NCBI GenBank assembly: GCA_944388965.1
Contig: CALXKL010000011.1
Span: 1-49,179 of the forward strand
DNA length: 49,179 nucleotides
Source: an uncultured Spirochaetales bacterium
Lineage (GTDB): Bacteria > Spirochaetota > Spirochaetia > Sphaerochaetales > Sphaerochaetaceae
Direction of reading: 5' to 3'
Below the pieces are notes generated by a model, which was not told where the DNA came from, did no database searches, and worked only from the letters and a program-made list of their open reading frames with translations. Every line of letters begins with the position of its first letter. Position 1 is the stretch's first letter. The position numbers and the translations under genes are program-made. Shown in pieces: positions 1-8,195 of the stretch.

Positions 1-258
1 CTCTTTCCCTTCGCTCATCATCATTTCAAAGATCCGCCACTCTCGAGGCGCCTTGTCAACTTAGCACCTTTCGCGGCCGTGGTCAAGCTCCTTCATCCGC
101 CTTCCCACTTCTTTTTCCGCCGGCCTTCCGGCCAACGAATTTGGACTCTAGCACAATGGGAAAATAAAGGCAATAGAGAAAGCCGCACTTTTGTGCAACT
201 TTCTCACATTGCCAATTCAAATCCTTATTCCACAATCATTTGATTGTTTGAAAAATCG
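1..258. other. Left-edge intergenic region
   Basis: No gene could be supported here. On the minus strand there is a possible promoter (TTGCCT at 168-173, 17-bp spacer, TAGAGT at 145-150 preceded by TGC) firing toward the left edge. A short minus-strand reading frame starting with three ATG codons at 24-16 runs off the edge; with only eight codons visible it cannot be assigned. A GGCC-TTCC-GGCC hairpin (122-133) and an A+T-rich inverted repeat CAATCA-TT-TGATTG (233-246) lie between, neither followed by a T run on the relevant strand. Confidence 0.3.
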
Positions 259-1908
259 TCAATCCGGGTCGCTGTTCCATTTCCGGGACAGGTCGTCCAG
301 GTCCTGGGCAAGCCTCGAAATCGCATTTACAAGCCTCGTGCAGCGCTTCATGTCGCTCCTGTCGACTGTGCCGACTGCAAACTCGAATCTCTCCAGAAGC
401 CGTACCAGCCTATCCTTCTCCTCATCCAGAGTCTGACAGGCCGTGTCGAGTATCCTGGTGTTCCTGTCGATGTAGACTGCCTTCTGCTGCTCGGGCAACG
501 GTAGGGACAGATCGTAGCTGTCGAGCATCTTCGGAGCGCATGCAGCATATCCCTGATCGCATATTCGCTGCGCGAAAGCCGGTGCAACGTTCTCGTCACC
601 ATGTACCACGAACACCTTCTCCGGCTTTCGGGTGAAGCTGTGCAGCCATTTCTCCAGCCCGTCCCGGTCGGCATGTCCGGATAGACCTGGAAGAGACTCT
701 ATGCGGGCCTTCACGTCTATCTGCTCCCCGAATATCGTGACATGCTGGGCACCGTCCACGATGTTCCGTCCAAGCGTGCCGTTCGCCTGATAGCCGACGA
801 AGAGGACCGTGCACTCGCTTCTCCACAGATTGTGCTTGAGGTGGTGCTTGATCCTTCCGGCGTCGCACATGCCGGAGCTGCTTATGATGACGCACGGCTC
901 CTTTCTCGTGTTCAGTGCCTTCGAATCCTCCACATCCTGCGTCTTGACAAGGGATGTGAAATCCACAGGGTTCAGTCCTCTTTCCACAAGTTCCATCGCC
1001 TCGTCGTCGAAATAGTCGCCACGGATGGAATCCTTGAAGATGCGCGTGGCCCTGACCGCAAGCGGGCTGTCCAGAAACACCGGCGGAGCATAGTCCAGCA
1101 GACCATGGTCGATCACGAGCCTGTAGAGGTAGAGAATCTCCTGGGTCCTGCCTACGGCGAAGGACGGGATGATCAGCTTTCCACCGCGTCTGAAGGTGCT
1201 GTCGGTTATCTCGGCCAGCATCTTCGCCCTGTCCATCAGGCTCATCACGTTCTTATCATGCAGGCGGTCCCCGTATGTGGACTCCATCACGACCACATCA
1301 GCCTTGTCTATGTAGTCCGGATCCTTGATGATGGGCTGGTCCAGGTTTCCGATGTCTCCGGAGAAGACGATCTTGCGCGTCGTCCCCTCCTCTTCCAGAA
1401 ACACCTCTATGCTTGCCGAGCCGAGAAGATGCCCAGCATCAGTGAACCTGACATGAAGATGCTCGGACAGTGTCAGCATTCTGTCGTATTCCACCGCCTC
1501 GAAGTGGTTCATCGTCTCATACACATCCTCCTGTGTATACAGCGGGTCCACATCACCCTTTCCGCTACGTCTGTTCTTCCTGCTTTTCCATTCGGCCTCG
1601 CTCTCCTGGATGTGGGCCGAGTCCAGAAGCATGATCGAGCACAGCTCCATCGTGGCACTGGTCGCATAGATCGTTCCGGGAAACCCCTCCTTGACAAGCT
1701 GAGGCAGCCTGCCGGAATGGTCGATGTGCGCATGGGTCAGCAGGACGAAGTCTATCGAGGAAGGGCTGAACGGGAAGGACGTCCCGCAATCCTTCTCGTC
1801 CTCGCCCTGGCTCATGCCGCAGTCGACAAGTATGCTATGGTCCCTGCTCTCCAGCAGGAACATCGAACCCGTGACATGTCGTGCCGCTCCGCAGAATCTG
1901 ATGTCCAT
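259..1908 (-). CDS. beta-CASP metallo-beta-lactamase-fold RNA/DNA hydrolase
   Basis: A 549-residue protein of the metallo-beta-lactamase superfamily, beta-CASP branch (CPSF73/RNase J/YsxB-like exonuclease family), expected to be a zinc-dependent cytoplasmic nuclease acting on RNA. The zinc motif HAHIDH is at residues 59-64, further ligands are H160 (DAGHLLGSA) and D185 (FSGDIGN), and the beta-CASP region carries ESTYGD (209-214), the GYQANGTLGR block near 372-381 and the C-terminal SGHAD (410-414) and VHGD (435-438) motifs. Length is a little above the usual 450-530 because of a charged, probably helical tail after residue 490. The ATG has a very strong Shine-Dalgarno (AGGAGGAGA). It is separated from the upstream operon by a terminator, so it is likely its own transcript. 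Whether the substrate is RNA is inferred from the family. Confidence 0.9.
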   Translation of the reverse strand: MDIRFCGAARHVTGSMFLLESRDHSILVDCGMSQGEDEKDCGTSFPFSPSSIDFVLLTHAHIDHSGRLPQLVKEGFPGTIYATSATMELCSIMLLDSAHIQESEAEWKSRKNRRSGKGDVDPLYTQEDVYETMNHFEAVEYDRMLTLSEHLHVRFTDAGHLLGSASIEVFLEEEGTTRKIVFSGDIGNLDQPIIKDPDYIDKADVVVMESTYGDRLHDKNVMSLMDRAKMLAEITDSTFRRGGKLIIPSFAVGRTQEILYLYRLVIDHGLLDYAPPVFLDSPLAVRATRIFKDSIRGDYFDDEAMELVERGLNPVDFTSLVKTQDVEDSKALNTRKEPCVIISSSGMCDAGRIKHHLKHNLWRSECTVLFVGYQANGTLGRNIVDGAQHVTIFGEQIDVKARIESLPGLSGHADRDGLEKWLHSFTRKPEKVFVVHGDENVAPAFAQRICDQGYAACAPKMLDSYDLSLPLPEQQKAVYIDRNTRILDTACQTLDEEKDRLVRLLERFEFAVGTVDRSDMKRCTRLVNAISRLAQDLDDLSRKWNSDPD

Positions 1909-2099
1909 TCTTCTCCTCCTAATTGAAGTCTAATTCCGTTTCGTCATGCAGGCTACATCGGATATCGGATCGTTTCATGGATTATCCAGATCGCTTTCGG
2001 CATATCGAAAACGCCGAACAGAAGCGTGGAATGCGTTTTGTCCACCTGAAAACACCGATTCCACCGGATTGAATAATCCCTGGAATCCATAGAAAGAAC

Positions 2100-2127
2100 A
2101 AAAAATGGTCTGCATCTTGGCAGACCA
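2100..2127 (-). terminator. Rho-independent terminator of the V-ATPase/usp/EIIA operon
   Basis: Read on the minus strand: perfect 8-bp stem TGGTCTGC / GCAGACCA with a 6-nt loop, followed directly by TTTTTT. It lies about 30 nt after the EIIA stop codon and closes the operon before the metallo-hydrolase gene. Confidence 0.93.
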
Positions 2128-2155
2128 CTTCATGCATCGGGCATGGTTCATGTCA

Positions 2156-2602
2156 TCAGTCGAAGAACAGCTGGTACACCTCGTCCGCACTCCTGCTGGA
2201 GGCCAGCATGCGTACGAACACGTCGCTCGAGCACAGTCTGGCGATCGAGGACAGCAGCTGCACATGCTCGGTGGGGTTCTCCTGGCTTGCAAGCACGAGG
2301 AAGAAGATGCTCGACTTCTCCGAACCGCCGAAGTCCACCGGAATCCGGCTGACTCCGATCACAATGGCGCTCTTCTTCAGGAAGGGGATCTTGGCATGCG
2401 GGATGGCTATGCCCTTCTCCATCGCCGTGGATGCGATCAGCTCGCGGTCGATGACCGCCCTGACGATCGCTTCGCGCTGATCCTCGTCGAGGGCCTCCTT
2501 GTCGCAGTAGGCACCGACAAGATCGCGGATGATGTCTTCACGCTTCACGCTTGTAAGCGGATTTATGATAAGGTCTTTGTCTATGATCTCAAGCAGTCCC
2601 AT
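2156..2602 (-). CDS. PTS EIIA domain protein (fructose/Ntr type)
   Basis: A 148-residue stand-alone EIIA domain of the fructose/mannitol/Ntr superfamily. The phosphorylatable histidine is H69 in the GIAIPHAK motif, and the usual family segments are present (GIAIPHA, then a VDFGG...FFLVLAS strand pair). No EIIB or EIIC gene is in the window, so a regulatory role (EIIA-Ntr-like) is more likely than sugar uptake; this is inference. The start codon overlaps the stop of the UspA gene by one base (TGATG), so it is translationally coupled to it and is the last gene of the V-ATPase operon, immediately before a strong terminator. Confidence 0.88.
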   Translation of the reverse strand: MGLLEIIDKDLIINPLTSVKREDIIRDLVGAYCDKEALDEDQREAIVRAVIDRELIASTAMEKGIAIPHAKIPFLKKSAIVIGVSRIPVDFGGSEKSSIFFLVLASQENPTEHVQLLSSIARLCSSDVFVRMLASSRSADEVYQLFFD

Positions 2603-3096
2603 CAGTCAAGCTCCTCGAACATCTGCCAGATAGACTCGTCGTCGCGTGCGACGAGAACAGGGCAAGGAGAAGTGCGGAGCATCCTGTCGCTCTCGCTCGT
2701 AAGCTCCTCGCGCCTAGAACGTATCATGTTCACCGAACCAAGGACAAGCAGGTCGACATGGTTGTCCTTGATGTATCTGAGCACCTCGGCGGACGGGGAG
2801 CCGTCCACGATGACGCCGGTGACCTCGACGCCCTTGCTGTGGGCGAGCTTCTCGATGTGCCGGATATGCCTCCTGGCATCCTTGCCCATGTCGTCCATGT
2901 ACTCGGCCTTCTCCTGGTTGATGAAGATCCTGGCCTTGACCAGGTCGCCGAGCGCCTTGGTGTTTATGCAGTACAGGGCATGGAGCCGGCTTCCGGTCCC
3001 CTTGGCCAGCAGCACCGCATACATGGCCGCGCTCATCGACCCCTCGGAACCGTCGAGATAGACGAGCATGTCGCTGAATGGCACGTTTCCTGTCAC
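2602..3096 (-). CDS. Universal stress protein, UspA family
   Basis: A 164-residue single-domain UspA protein: N-terminal beta strand MLVYLDGSEGSMSAAMYAVLLA, later VDLLVLGS and the C-terminal strand SPCPVLVA, all typical of the family. The classical ATP-binding G-2x-G-9x-G(S/T) loop is degenerate here (LGSVNMIRSRREEL), so nucleotide binding is uncertain. It overlaps the upstream V-ATPase subunit D gene by 4 bp and the downstream EIIA gene by 1 bp, so it is embedded in the ATPase operon. Function is unknown beyond the family; the context suggests a cytoplasmic sensor linked to energy state. Confidence 0.88.
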   Translation of the reverse strand: MTGNVPFSDMLVYLDGSEGSMSAAMYAVLLAKGTGSRLHALYCINTKALGDLVKARIFINQEKAEYMDDMGKDARRHIRHIEKLAHSKGVEVTGVIVDGSPSAEVLRYIKDNHVDLLVLGSVNMIRSRREELTSESDRMLRTSPCPVLVARDDESIWQMFEELD

Positions 3097-3737
3097 TGCT
3101 GTACCTCCTCCTGTGTCTGCGTCCGCTCAAGGCGGTCCTTGACGGACTTGAGCAGGATGAAGTTCTCCCTTTCGGATTCCTCTATCCTGCCTTCAAGATA
3201 CTTCATCGTCTCCTCCTTGTCAGGTATGACGAGCTTCTCCAGTGCATTGACCTTCCTGATCGTCTTCTTCACCTCGCGGCTGAGACGCATGATGGACACC
3301 TTCAGCTCGGCCATCTGTCCCATGAGCGTGAGCGCGTCACGGTACTTCTCGATGGCGACCTCCGAGAGCATGCTGGTCCCTTCGGGGGAGAAGAACGGCC
3401 CCTGTCCGGAGAACGACGTATGGACCTTGGGAAGCTGGACGCCCATGACCTTGCGTCTGCCCAGCTCGATCTCGCTCGTGATGCCGACGGCTCCGGCGAG
3501 GTTGCCCAGTCTCAGGCGCCCCATGTGCATGATGGAGTCCTCAAGCGACTTCTGGGCCTCGCCCAGCGCCTTCTCCACCCTGTTCTGATAGTCCACAGCC
3601 TGGTCCACCAGCGTCAGAAGCTCGCTGACGAGGATGCTGCGCTTCTGGTCGAGAAGCTCGTAGCCGAGTCTGGAGAACGCCAGCTCGTCCCTTATCCTCA
3701 TCAGATTGCTTCTGGTAGGTGCAATGCCCGTATCCAT
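3093..3737 (-). CDS. atpD: V-type ATP synthase subunit D (central stalk)
   Basis: A 214-residue central rotor-stalk protein of the A/V-type ATPase. The N-terminal block (APTRSNLMRIRDELAFSRLGYELLDQKR) matches the family signature and the rest is long amphipathic coiled coil, as expected for the shaft inside the A3B3 hexamer. Length is normal for the family. It begins 3 bp after the stop of subunit B and overlaps the UspA gene by 4 bp, fixing its place as the last ATPase gene in the operon. Confidence 0.95.
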   Translation of the reverse strand: MDTGIAPTRSNLMRIRDELAFSRLGYELLDQKRSILVSELLTLVDQAVDYQNRVEKALGEAQKSLEDSIMHMGRLRLGNLAGAVGITSEIELGRRKVMGVQLPKVHTSFSGQGPFFSPEGTSMLSEVAIEKYRDALTLMGQMAELKVSIMRLSREVKKTIRKVNALEKLVIPDKEETMKYLEGRIEESERENFILLKSVKDRLERTQTQEEVQQ

Positions 3738-3740
3738 ACC

Positions 3741-5147
3741 TCAGCCCTTGTAGTGTTCGCCGATCTCCTCCTCCGTAAGCCTCTGCAGCTCCTCGGCAGG
3801 AAGAATTGAAAGACCTTCCCAGGCAAGGTCCAGCGTCTGCTCTATCGAGCGGTCCTCGTCGAAGGCCTGGTTGAGGAAGCGCTGCTCGAAGAACTCGCCG
3901 AACTTCATGTACAGGTTGTCCGTCTCGCTGAGCTCCTCCTCGCCGATGACCGACGCAAGGTTTCTCACATCCTTTACATGGCTGTAGGATGCGAACAGCT
4001 GGTTGGACAGATGCGGATGGTCCGCCCTGGTCATGCCCTCTCCGATGCCGTCCTTCATCAGACGGGAGAGAGACGAAAGACAGTTGACAGGCGGGTAGAT
4101 CCCTCTTCCTCCCAGGTCCCTGTCGAAGACGATCTGGCCTTCCGTGATGTATCCGGTGAGGTCCGGAATCGGGTGGGAGATGTCGTCGTTCGGCATCGTG
4201 AGAATCGGAAGCTGGGTGATGGACCCGCTGCGTCCGGAGATCTTGCCGGAGCGCTCGTACAGCTCTGCAAGGTTGGAGTACAGATATCCGGGGTATCCCT
4301 TTCTGGAAGGGATCTCTCCACGCAGCGTGCTGATCTCGCGCAGCGACTCGCAGTAGTTGGTCATGTCGGTCATTATCACCAGGACCTGCTTGCCCTTGTC
4401 GAATGCGAGATGCTCGGCCAGCGTCAGCGCGGTCCTCGGCGTGATCGTCCTCTCGATGGAGGGGTCGTCCGCAAGGGACAGAAAGAGCGCGACGTTGTCA
4501 AGGACACCGGTCTCCTCGAAGCTGTCCGTGAAGTACTTCGCGACATCGTACTTGACGCCCATGGCGGCGAACACGATCGCGAATTCGGATGCTCCGCCAC
4601 GGACCTTGGCCTGACGCACGATCTGTGCGGCCAGCTGGTTGTGGGACAGTCCGTTTCCCGAGAAGATCGGCAGCTTCTGGCCCTGGATGAGCGTCGTCAT
4701 GCCGTCGATGACGGAGATGCCTGTCTGGATGAAGTCCCTGGGGTACTCGCGGCTTGTCGGGTTGACCGGAGAGCCGTTGACGTCCCTGTCATCGCTGCCA
4801 CGCGGGTCGGCACCGCCGTCACGGCTGTGTCCAAGACCGTCCATGACGCGTCCAAGCATGTCCTCGGTCACCGAAAGCGACAGCGGCTCGCCCAGGAAGT
4901 GCATCCTGGTGTCGGGAAGGTCCAGACCATCGGTTCCCTCGAAGACCTGGACGCAGACGACATCGTCGGAGGTGTCCAGGACCTGTCCCTGACGTCTCGA
5001 CCCGTCGGGTGCGATGATCTCCACCAGCTCGCCATAGCCGACAGGATGCGTGTTCCTCATGTACACGAGCGGGCCGTCGATGCGGCTGGCCCCCCTGTAT
5101 TCCCTGCCTTTCAGCAGGTTTCTGTCGATGACGGTCTCAGTCCTCAT
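3741..5147 (-). CDS. atpB: V-type ATP synthase subunit B
   Basis: A 468-residue non-catalytic nucleotide-binding subunit of the A3B3 head. Recognisable family blocks are [15 protein letters not shown], the VIVFAAMGV-type strand (here [13 protein letters not shown]), [39 protein letters not shown] and [32 protein letters not shown]. It lacks a P-loop, as subunit B does. The start overlaps the subunit A stop by 11 bp. Length fits the family (460-470). Confidence 0.97.
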   Translation of the reverse strand: MRTETVIDRNLLKGREYRGASRIDGPLVYMRNTHPVGYGELVEIIAPDGSRRQGQVLDTSDDVVCVQVFEGTDGLDLPDTRMHFLGEPLSLSVTEDMLGRVMDGLGHSRDGGADPRGSDDRDVNGSPVNPTSREYPRDFIQTGISVIDGMTTLIQGQKLPIFSGNGLSHNQLAAQIVRQAKVRGGASEFAIVFAAMGVKYDVAKYFTDSFEETGVLDNVALFLSLADDPSIERTITPRTALTLAEHLAFDKGKQVLVIMTDMTNYCESLREISTLRGEIPSRKGYPGYLYSNLAELYERSGKISGRSGSITQLPILTMPNDDISHPIPDLTGYITEGQIVFDRDLGGRGIYPPVNCLSSLSRLMKDGIGEGMTRADHPHLSNQLFASYSHVKDVRNLASVIGEEELSETDNLYMKFGEFFEQRFLNQAFDEDRSIEQTLDLAWEGLSILPAEELQRLTEEEIGEHYKG

Positions 5148-6915
5148 ACAGGCCTCCCAACTGTGTCATGGAGCGATGGAGCTTGAGTGCAAGCCTGTCT
5201 ATCTCCTCGATCCTGTCGTTGGAGATGTTGAAGCGCATCCTGGCCATCTCCTGGACGACGGAAAGTCTTCTTATCTTCACCATCGGGACACCCTGCGCGA
5301 TGGCCTGGCTGCCCTCGTCGTAGTACGTGAGGATAAGATCCATCATCGCAATCTGCTTCTCAGGCGAACAGTATCGGTCGATCTCGTCGAAGGCGTTCTG
5401 CTGGAGGAAGGCGTTCTTGAACAGTGTGCAGACCTCGAGTATGAAGTTCTGGCTGTCGGGAAGCGCATCGGCTCCGACCAGCTTGACTATCTGCTGCAGC
5501 CTGGTCTCCTTCTGCAGAAGCTCCATGATGCGCGCCCTGTTCCTAGACCACTTGCCCTGGCTCCTGTCATCCCACCAGCTCTTGAGCTCGCCGGCGTACT
5601 CGGAATAGGAGTCCAGCCAGCTGATGGCAGGATAGTGTCTGGCCGATGCAAGCGACCTGTCCAGTCCCCAGAAGCAGCGCACGAAACGACGCGTATGCTG
5701 CGTGACCGGTTCGGAGAAGTCGCCTCCGGGAGGACTCACGGCTCCGATGATGGACACCGAACCCTCTTCGCCGCACAGGGTACGGACATGGCCGGCCCTC
5801 TCGTAGAACTGGGCTATGCGCGTCGCCAGATAGGCGGGGAAGCCCTCCTCCGCCGGCATCTCCTCCATGCGTCCGCTGAGCTCCCTGAGGGCCTCTGCCC
5901 ATCTGGAAGTGGAATCGGCCATGATGGCGACGTTGTATCCCATGTCCCTGTAGTACTCGGCCATGGTGATGCCTGTGTAGATGCTGGCCTCGCGGGCGCT
6001 GACCGGCATGTTCGATGTGTTCGCGATGAGGATGGTCCTCTCCATGAGGCTCTTGCCGGTTCTCGGATCCACCAGATGAGGGAACTCGCGCAGGACGTCC
6101 GTCATCTCGTTCCCCCTTTCTCCGCAGCCGATGTAGACGATGATGTCCGCATCGCACCACTGGGCGATCGAATGCTGGGTCATCGTCTTTCCTGTTCCGA
6201 ATCCTCCCGGGATGGCGACGGTGCCGCCCTTGGCAAGGGGGAAGAGCGAGTCGATGACACGCAGTCCCGTGATCAGCGGCACATCGAGGTTCATCCTGTC
6301 CTTGATCGGACGGGGGACCCTGATGGGATGGTACTGGACCATGTCCAGTCTCTTCTGACGGCCGTCCTGCTCCAGTACGGCTATCTCGTGTCTGACGTCA
6401 TAATCGCCTTCGCTCTCGACCGAGATGACCGTCCATTCCCCCTGCATGGAGGACGGGACCATTATCCGATGCCTGACACGGCTGGTCTCGTCGACCTCGC
6501 CCAGGACCATGCCACGGGACACCGTGTCGCCGACGGAGACGACGGGTACGAAGTGCCACAGTCTCTTCTCGTCCACGGCGCCTGCCGATATGCCCTTGCC
6601 GATGAAGTCTCCGCTCAGACGGCGGAGCTCCTCCAGAGGGCGCTGTATTCCATCATATATGTTCCCGATCAGGCCGGGGCCGAGCTCGCATGACAGCGAC
6701 ATGCCCGATCCGTATACGTTGTCGCCAGGAGCGATTCCCGTCGCATCCTCGTAGACCTGCACCGTCGCGGTCGAGCCGGACAGCTTGACGATCTCGCCTA
6801 CGATCTGGCCTTCGCCCACGTGGACAAGCTCCATCATGGCGGCATCGGTAATGCCCTTCACCTGAAGGACAGGGCCGTTGACCCTCTTCACCTGACCTAT
6901 GATTCTGCCTTGCAT
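5137..6915 (-). CDS. atpA: V-type ATP synthase catalytic subunit A
   Basis: A 592-residue catalytic subunit. The P-loop GGFGTGKT is at residues 237-244, followed by [13 protein letters not shown] (catalytic-Glu block) and SRWAEALRE. The N-terminal beta barrel (1-70) and the bulge insertion typical of subunit A are present (SMQGEWTV). Shine-Dalgarno AGGAAAG precedes the ATG, which lies inside the end of the subunit E gene (19-bp overlap). Length is normal for bacterial A subunits (580-600). The enzyme either makes ATP or, as commonly in fermentative bacteria, pumps H+ or Na+; the sequence does not decide this. Confidence 0.97.
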   Translation of the reverse strand: MQGRIIGQVKRVNGPVLQVKGITDAAMMELVHVGEGQIVGEIVKLSGSTATVQVYEDATGIAPGDNVYGSGMSLSCELGPGLIGNIYDGIQRPLEELRRLSGDFIGKGISAGAVDEKRLWHFVPVVSVGDTVSRGMVLGEVDETSRVRHRIMVPSSMQGEWTVISVESEGDYDVRHEIAVLEQDGRQKRLDMVQYHPIRVPRPIKDRMNLDVPLITGLRVIDSLFPLAKGGTVAIPGGFGTGKTMTQHSIAQWCDADIIVYIGCGERGNEMTDVLREFPHLVDPRTGKSLMERTILIANTSNMPVSAREASIYTGITMAEYYRDMGYNVAIMADSTSRWAEALRELSGRMEEMPAEEGFPAYLATRIAQFYERAGHVRTLCGEEGSVSIIGAVSPPGGDFSEPVTQHTRRFVRCFWGLDRSLASARHYPAISWLDSYSEYAGELKSWWDDRSQGKWSRNRARIMELLQKETRLQQIVKLVGADALPDSQNFILEVCTLFKNAFLQQNAFDEIDRYCSPEKQIAMMDLILTYYDEGSQAIAQGVPMVKIRRLSVVQEMARMRFNISNDRIEEIDRLALKLHRSMTQLGGLYED

Positions 6916-7517
6916 GTGCTTTCCTGAATAATCTTCTTCATATCCTTGGCCATGCGCCTCATGCGCACGTCAAGCTGGTTGTTGTAGTAGACCTTGTCGT
7001 CAAGGCTTGCAAGCTGCACGCCCCAGCCTGAGACATGGTGCTCCTTGTCGAGCACGAGAGCCACGTTCATGCCGGTCTTGTGCGCAAGAAGCGCGCGGGC
7101 CTCTTCGAGCATGGCGTCGTCGACGCTCTCCCTGATGTCGTACTGGACCTTCGCCTCGCCCATTCCGAGACCGTATGCGGCCTCGGCGATCCACTGGACG
7201 AGGACGCCCCTTGCATCAGGTGAATGGAAGAGGGCCTCGAACAGCTCATCGACCCGCGCCATGACGGCGTCGTAGGCCGCGTCGTTGTTCCTAAGCTCGC
7301 GCGCACGCTCATAGGAGCGCACGGCGTTCTCCTCCCGGCTCCTGATGGCATCCAGGCGGATGGTCGTGTTGCGCCTCTCCTCCTCACAGGCCTTCTCGGC
7401 CTTGTGACGTGCCTCCTCGAGGATCTCGTCCGACTCCGCACGGGCCTTGGACAGCAGCTTGTCCGCCTCGGCTCTGGCAGTCTGGAGGATACCCTCGTAG
7501 ATCGGACTCTCACTCAT
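6897..7517 (-). CDS. atpE: V-type ATP synthase subunit E (peripheral stalk)
   Basis: A 206-residue protein with a long charged N-terminal coiled coil (about residues 1-100, rich in Ala/Glu/Arg heptads such as KLLSKARAESDEILEEARHKAEKACEEE shortened here to its pattern) and a globular C-terminal half ending in a DVRMRRMAKDMKK helix. This is the architecture of subunit E of the peripheral stator stalk, which pairs with the G/H protein encoded at the operon start. Start overlaps the subunit F stop by 4 bp. The assignment rests on architecture and operon position more than on a sharp motif. Confidence 0.85.
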   Translation of the reverse strand: MSESPIYEGILQTARAEADKLLSKARAESDEILEEARHKAEKACEEERRNTTIRLDAIRSREENAVRSYERARELRNNDAAYDAVMARVDELFEALFHSPDARGVLVQWIAEAAYGLGMGEAKVQYDIRESVDDAMLEEARALLAHKTGMNVALVLDKEHHVSGWGVQLASLDDKVYYNNQLDVRMRRMAKDMKKIIQESTCKAES

Positions 7518-7813
7518 ATCGAAACTCCAATCGCCTCGTTGACAAGGCTCCTGAGATCGCGCGACGAGGTCTTGCCGGGGTCCGGAATCTCGACGACAAG
7601 CGGGAAGCTTTCGCTGAAAAGATACCTGTCGACGGTCTCCCGGATCATGGACGCCACGGATTCCGTGATTATGATCACGGCGTTCTGGCTGTCCTCGATG
7701 GCCTTGTCCCAGGCCGCCCTGGCCTCGCCTTCGTCATGTACGCTGGCCCCCGACAGTCCCACAAGGGAGAAGCCCAGGGCCGTGTCCTCGTCTGCGATCA
7801 CGAAATACTTCAT
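7514..7813 (-). CDS. atpF: V-type ATP synthase subunit F
   Basis: A 99-residue Rossmann-like subunit F: MKYFVIADEDTALGFSLVGLSG at the N-terminus is the family signature (family members start xxxxVIGDxDTVxGFxLAG), followed by VIIITESVASMIRETVD and a basic/proline C-terminal strand. It binds the central stalk subunit D. It begins 9 bp after the subunit K stop and overlaps subunit E by 4 bp. Confidence 0.92.
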   Translation of the reverse strand: MKYFVIADEDTALGFSLVGLSGASVHDEGEARAAWDKAIEDSQNAVIIITESVASMIRETVDRYLFSESFPLVVEIPDPGKTSSRDLRSLVNEAIGVSI

Positions 7814-7822
7814 TACGGCGGC

Positions 7823-8188
7823 TCAGACCTTGGCGAGTATCATCAGTGCCGTGATGAATCCGAAGACGACGAGACCTTCGGCAAGCGCGATGAAGATCAG
7901 GGCGTTGGAAGCGATCTCGGGACGCTCTGATATCGCTCCCATGGCCGCGGAGCCGACCTTCGAGATGGCCATTCCTGCGCCGAGTGCGCCGAGGCCGAAA
8001 GCCAGGGCCGCCGCGATGCAGACCCATGCCGTGGTGTACTGGCCGGACGTCGGGCCCGTCACTGTCTCAGCGGCATACAGGCTCGGGGTGAACACGAAGG
8101 CACATCCCACCATGAGCAGGATAGTTGCCAGGAACGAAAGGCGGACCTTTCCCATGAATGCATGACTGGTCATATTAGACATCTCCAT
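7823..8188 (-). CDS. atpK: V-type ATP synthase subunit K (c-ring proteolipid)
   Basis: A 121-residue membrane proteolipid. After an N-terminal hydrophobic segment (17-39, ending in AYAA-like LYAAE, resembling a signal peptide) come two transmembrane helices: about 53-77, glycine-rich (ALAFGLGALGAGMAISKVGSAAMGA), and 96-119 carrying the ion-binding glutamate E104 in ALAEGLVVFG. It is thus a single-hairpin c subunit, unlike the duplicated 4-helix K of Enterococcus. Shine-Dalgarno AGGAAGAG precedes the ATG. The extra N-terminal segment could be cleaved or retained as a third helix. Confidence 0.93.
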   Translation of the reverse strand: MEMSNMTSHAFMGKVRLSFLATILLMVGCAFVFTPSLYAAETVTGPTSGQYTTAWVCIAAALAFGLGALGAGMAISKVGSAAMGAISERPEIASNALIFIALAEGLVVFGFITALMILAKV

Positions 8189-8195
8189 TCTCTTC

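Noticed and set aside
1-24. Start of a minus-strand gene at the left edge (three ATG codons)
   Set aside because: Only eight codons visible and no clear Shine-Dalgarno.
119-133. GGCC hairpin near the left edge as a terminator
   Set aside because: No T run on the appropriate strand.
742-1926. 394-codon open frame on the plus strand opposite the metallo-hydrolase gene
   Set aside because: Antisense frame caused by high-GC codon bias; the minus-strand product has clear motifs and a strong Shine-Dalgarno, this one has neither.
5050-6693. 547-codon plus-strand frame opposite V-ATPase subunit A
   Set aside because: Antisense shadow of a highly conserved gene.
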